Assembly (NCBI GenBank): GCA_903822245.1
Contig: CAIJOE010000073.1
Span: 1 to 11,736 of the forward strand
DNA from: an uncultured Actinomycetes bacterium
GTDB taxonomy: Bacteria > Actinomycetota > Actinomycetes > Nanopelagicales > Nanopelagicaceae
Direction: 5' to 3'
Length of the DNA: 11,736 bases
Shown: positions 8,042-11,736 of the stretch, piece by piece
How positions within the stretch are numbered: the first letter of the stretch is position 1
Layout: the number at the start of each line of letters is the position of its first letter
Notes under the pieces: generated by a model
The model's database searches: none
Seen by the model: only the letters and a program-made list of their open reading frames with translations
What the model was told of the DNA's origin: nothing
Translations under genes and position numbers: made by a program

Positions 8042-8596
8042 ATGACTCAATCACATCCAGACTCCCCATCATCTAGCCATTCAATTCGCAAGAACCACAC
8101 GATTTCAGTTCTTGTTGAAAACAGCCCAGGTGTCTTGGCACGTATTTCCTCACTCTTTTCGCGTCGTGGATACAACATCGATTCACTTGCGGTGGGGCCA
8201 ACTGAGAATCCAGATTTTTCTCGCATGACAATTGTTATCAATGTTGAAGATCACGCACTTGAGCAAGTTATTGCCCAACTAGATAAATTGATCAATGTAA
8301 TTACGATTACCGAAATGGATCCAATCGGTTCGGTTCAGCGCGAGCTTCTCTTAGTTAAAGTTGCAACTGACGATAAGACCCGTTCTCAAGTTTTAGAGAC
8401 AGTTCAACTATTTAGAGCCAAGGTTGTTGATGTGGCACAAGATGCCGTCACAATCGAGGCCACTGGAAATGCTGAGAAGATCCAGGCCCTGCTTCGGGTC
8501 CTAGAGCCATATGGGATCAAGGAATTGGTCCAATCAGGCTTAGTTGCGATGACTAGAGGCTTAAATCCGGGCTCGATTTCAGAAGATAAGCGATAA
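8042..8596 (+). CDS. ilvN: Acetolactate synthase, small regulatory subunit
   Basis: Regulatory partner of IlvB that raises its activity and mediates valine feedback inhibition. The protein has 184 residues. After a polar, poorly conserved N-terminal tail of about 18 residues comes an ACT domain (about 19-95) with TISVLVENSPGVLARISSLF and RRGYNIDSLAVGPTE, the effector-binding pattern of the family. The C-terminal half (RELLLVKVATDD, then RAKVVDVAQDAVTIEATG) is the second conserved domain, which contacts the catalytic subunit, ending near GLVAMTRG. AGGAG at 8029-8033, within the end of ilvB, is 8 bases from the ATG at 8042, a clear ribosome binding site. Two bases separate it from the ilvB stop, so the subunits are cotranslated. 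Confidence 0.97.
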   Translation: MTQSHPDSPSSSHSIRKNHTISVLVENSPGVLARISSLFSRRGYNIDSLAVGPTENPDFSRMTIVINVEDHALEQVIAQLDKLINVITITEMDPIGSVQRELLLVKVATDDKTRSQVLETVQLFRAKVVDVAQDAVTIEATGNAEKIQALLRVLEPYGIKELVQSGLVAMTRGLNPGSISEDKR

Positions 8597-8606
8597 AAAA
8601 TAGAAT
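8578..8606 (+). promoter_or_regulatory. Possible internal promoter for ilvC
   Basis: TAGAAT at 8601-8606 is a 5/6 match to the -10 consensus, with TTCAGA (8578-8583, 4/6) as -35 after a 17-base spacer. It would start transcription near 8613, about 55 bases before ilvC. The gap between ilvN and ilvC (71 bases) is unusually long for this cluster, and C. glutamicum is known to have a separate ilvC promoter, which makes this plausible. Confidence 0.45.
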
Positions 8607-8634
8607 CATCCCCTAACTAGTTTTAACAGTTTGA

Positions 8635-11287
<2,653 letters not shown>

Positions 11288-11290
11288 TCA

Positions 11291-11736
11291 ATGTCTAAGT
11301 CTTTTAATCTTGCTGTCATCGGTGGCGATGGAATTGGTCCTGAAGTTGTTGCTGAGGGGCTTAAAGTTCTTGATGTCGTCGCCGCAAAGTATGGCGTCAG
11401 CTTTAAAAAGACTGACTACGAGTTGGGTGCTAAGTATTGGCACAAAACAGGAGAGACCCTGCCAGATTCAGTTATCGCAGAACTTGCTAAGGCGGATGTA
11501 ATTCTTCTTGGCGCTGTTGGCGATCCAAGTGTTCCAAGTGGAGTGCTAGAGCGTGGTCTGCTTCTTAAACTTCGCTTTGCTTTTGATCATTACATCAATC
11601 TTCGCCCAGCCAAATTACATAAAGGTGTGACTTCACCACTTGTTAATTCTGATTCAATTGACTTCATCGTCGTTCGTGAAGGAACTGAAGGTCCATACGT
11701 TGGTGCAGGTGGAGTTCTTGCTCTTGGAACCAAAGA
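11291..11736 (+). CDS. leuB: 3-isopropylmalate dehydrogenase, 3'-truncated by the window edge
   Basis: Leucine pathway enzyme that oxidises 3-isopropylmalate with NAD+, after which the product decarboxylates to 2-oxoisocaproate. 148 codons and two bases are visible; a usual LeuB of about 340-350 residues would continue beyond the right edge. The N terminus is [20 protein letters not shown], then [35 protein letters not shown] with the substrate-binding arginine, INLRPAKL, and [15 protein letters not shown]. The [16 protein letters not shown] stretch is the actinobacterial LeuB form. ATG 11291 follows the serA stop by 3 bases, with no good ribosome binding site, so translation probably depends on ribosomes finishing serA. 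The metal-binding aspartates of the C-terminal half are outside the window. Confidence 0.95.
   Translation, partial: MSKSFNLAVIGGDGIGPEVVAEGLKVLDVVAAKYGVSFKKTDYELGAKYWHKTGETLPDSVIAELAKADVILLGAVGDPSVPSGVLERGLLLKLRFAFDHYINLRPAKLHKGVTSPLVNSDSIDFIVVREGTEGPYVGAGGVLALGTK

Overview
This window is a stretch of core anabolic chromosome with every gene on the + strand. It fits a low- to mid-GC actinobacterium with a compact genome. The gene order gatC-gatA-gatB-ilvD-ilvB-ilvN-ilvC-serA-leuB is an actinobacterial arrangement, and the SerA and LeuB sequences closely resemble mycobacterial homologues. Codons are AT-leaning (many TTA, AAA, ATT, GAA), gaps are very short and stop/start overlaps are common. 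Freshwater acI-type Nanopelagicales (Planktophila/Nanopelagicus) would fit, but that placement is inference.

Layout: 2-1045 is the 3' part of proA (proline synthesis), cut by the left edge. 1089-4380 is the complete gatCAB cluster for the tRNA-dependent amidotransferase, with overlapping junctions. 4389-6074 is ilvD. 6075-6296 is the longest non-coding stretch. It holds a possible ilvD 3' hairpin, a well-formed promoter (TTGACT, 17-nt spacer, GAGAAT), an apparently leaderless 12-codon leader peptide with a Val-Val-Val-Ile run, a 34-nt hairpin, and a perfect 10-bp GNRA-capped terminator hairpin: a transcription attenuator. 6297-8039 ilvB, 8042-8596 ilvN and 8668-9702 ilvC follow, then serA (9695-11287) and the 5' part of leuB (11291 to the right edge).

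IlvBN, IlvC and IlvD make up the common part of valine and isoleucine synthesis. LeuB branches from the valine precursor to leucine, and SerA starts serine synthesis. Placing serA and leuB behind ilvBNC puts them potentially under the same Val/Ile attenuator. ilvC probably also has a promoter of its own, and ilvD lies upstream of and outside attenuator control.

I found no mobile element, CRISPR array, tRNA/rRNA, defence system or unknown gene. The part most worth a second look is the ilvB leader and the recurring suggestion of leaderless starts. Three gene starts (gatB, ilvB, serA) are placed downstream of the longest open frame, for reasons given in their entries.
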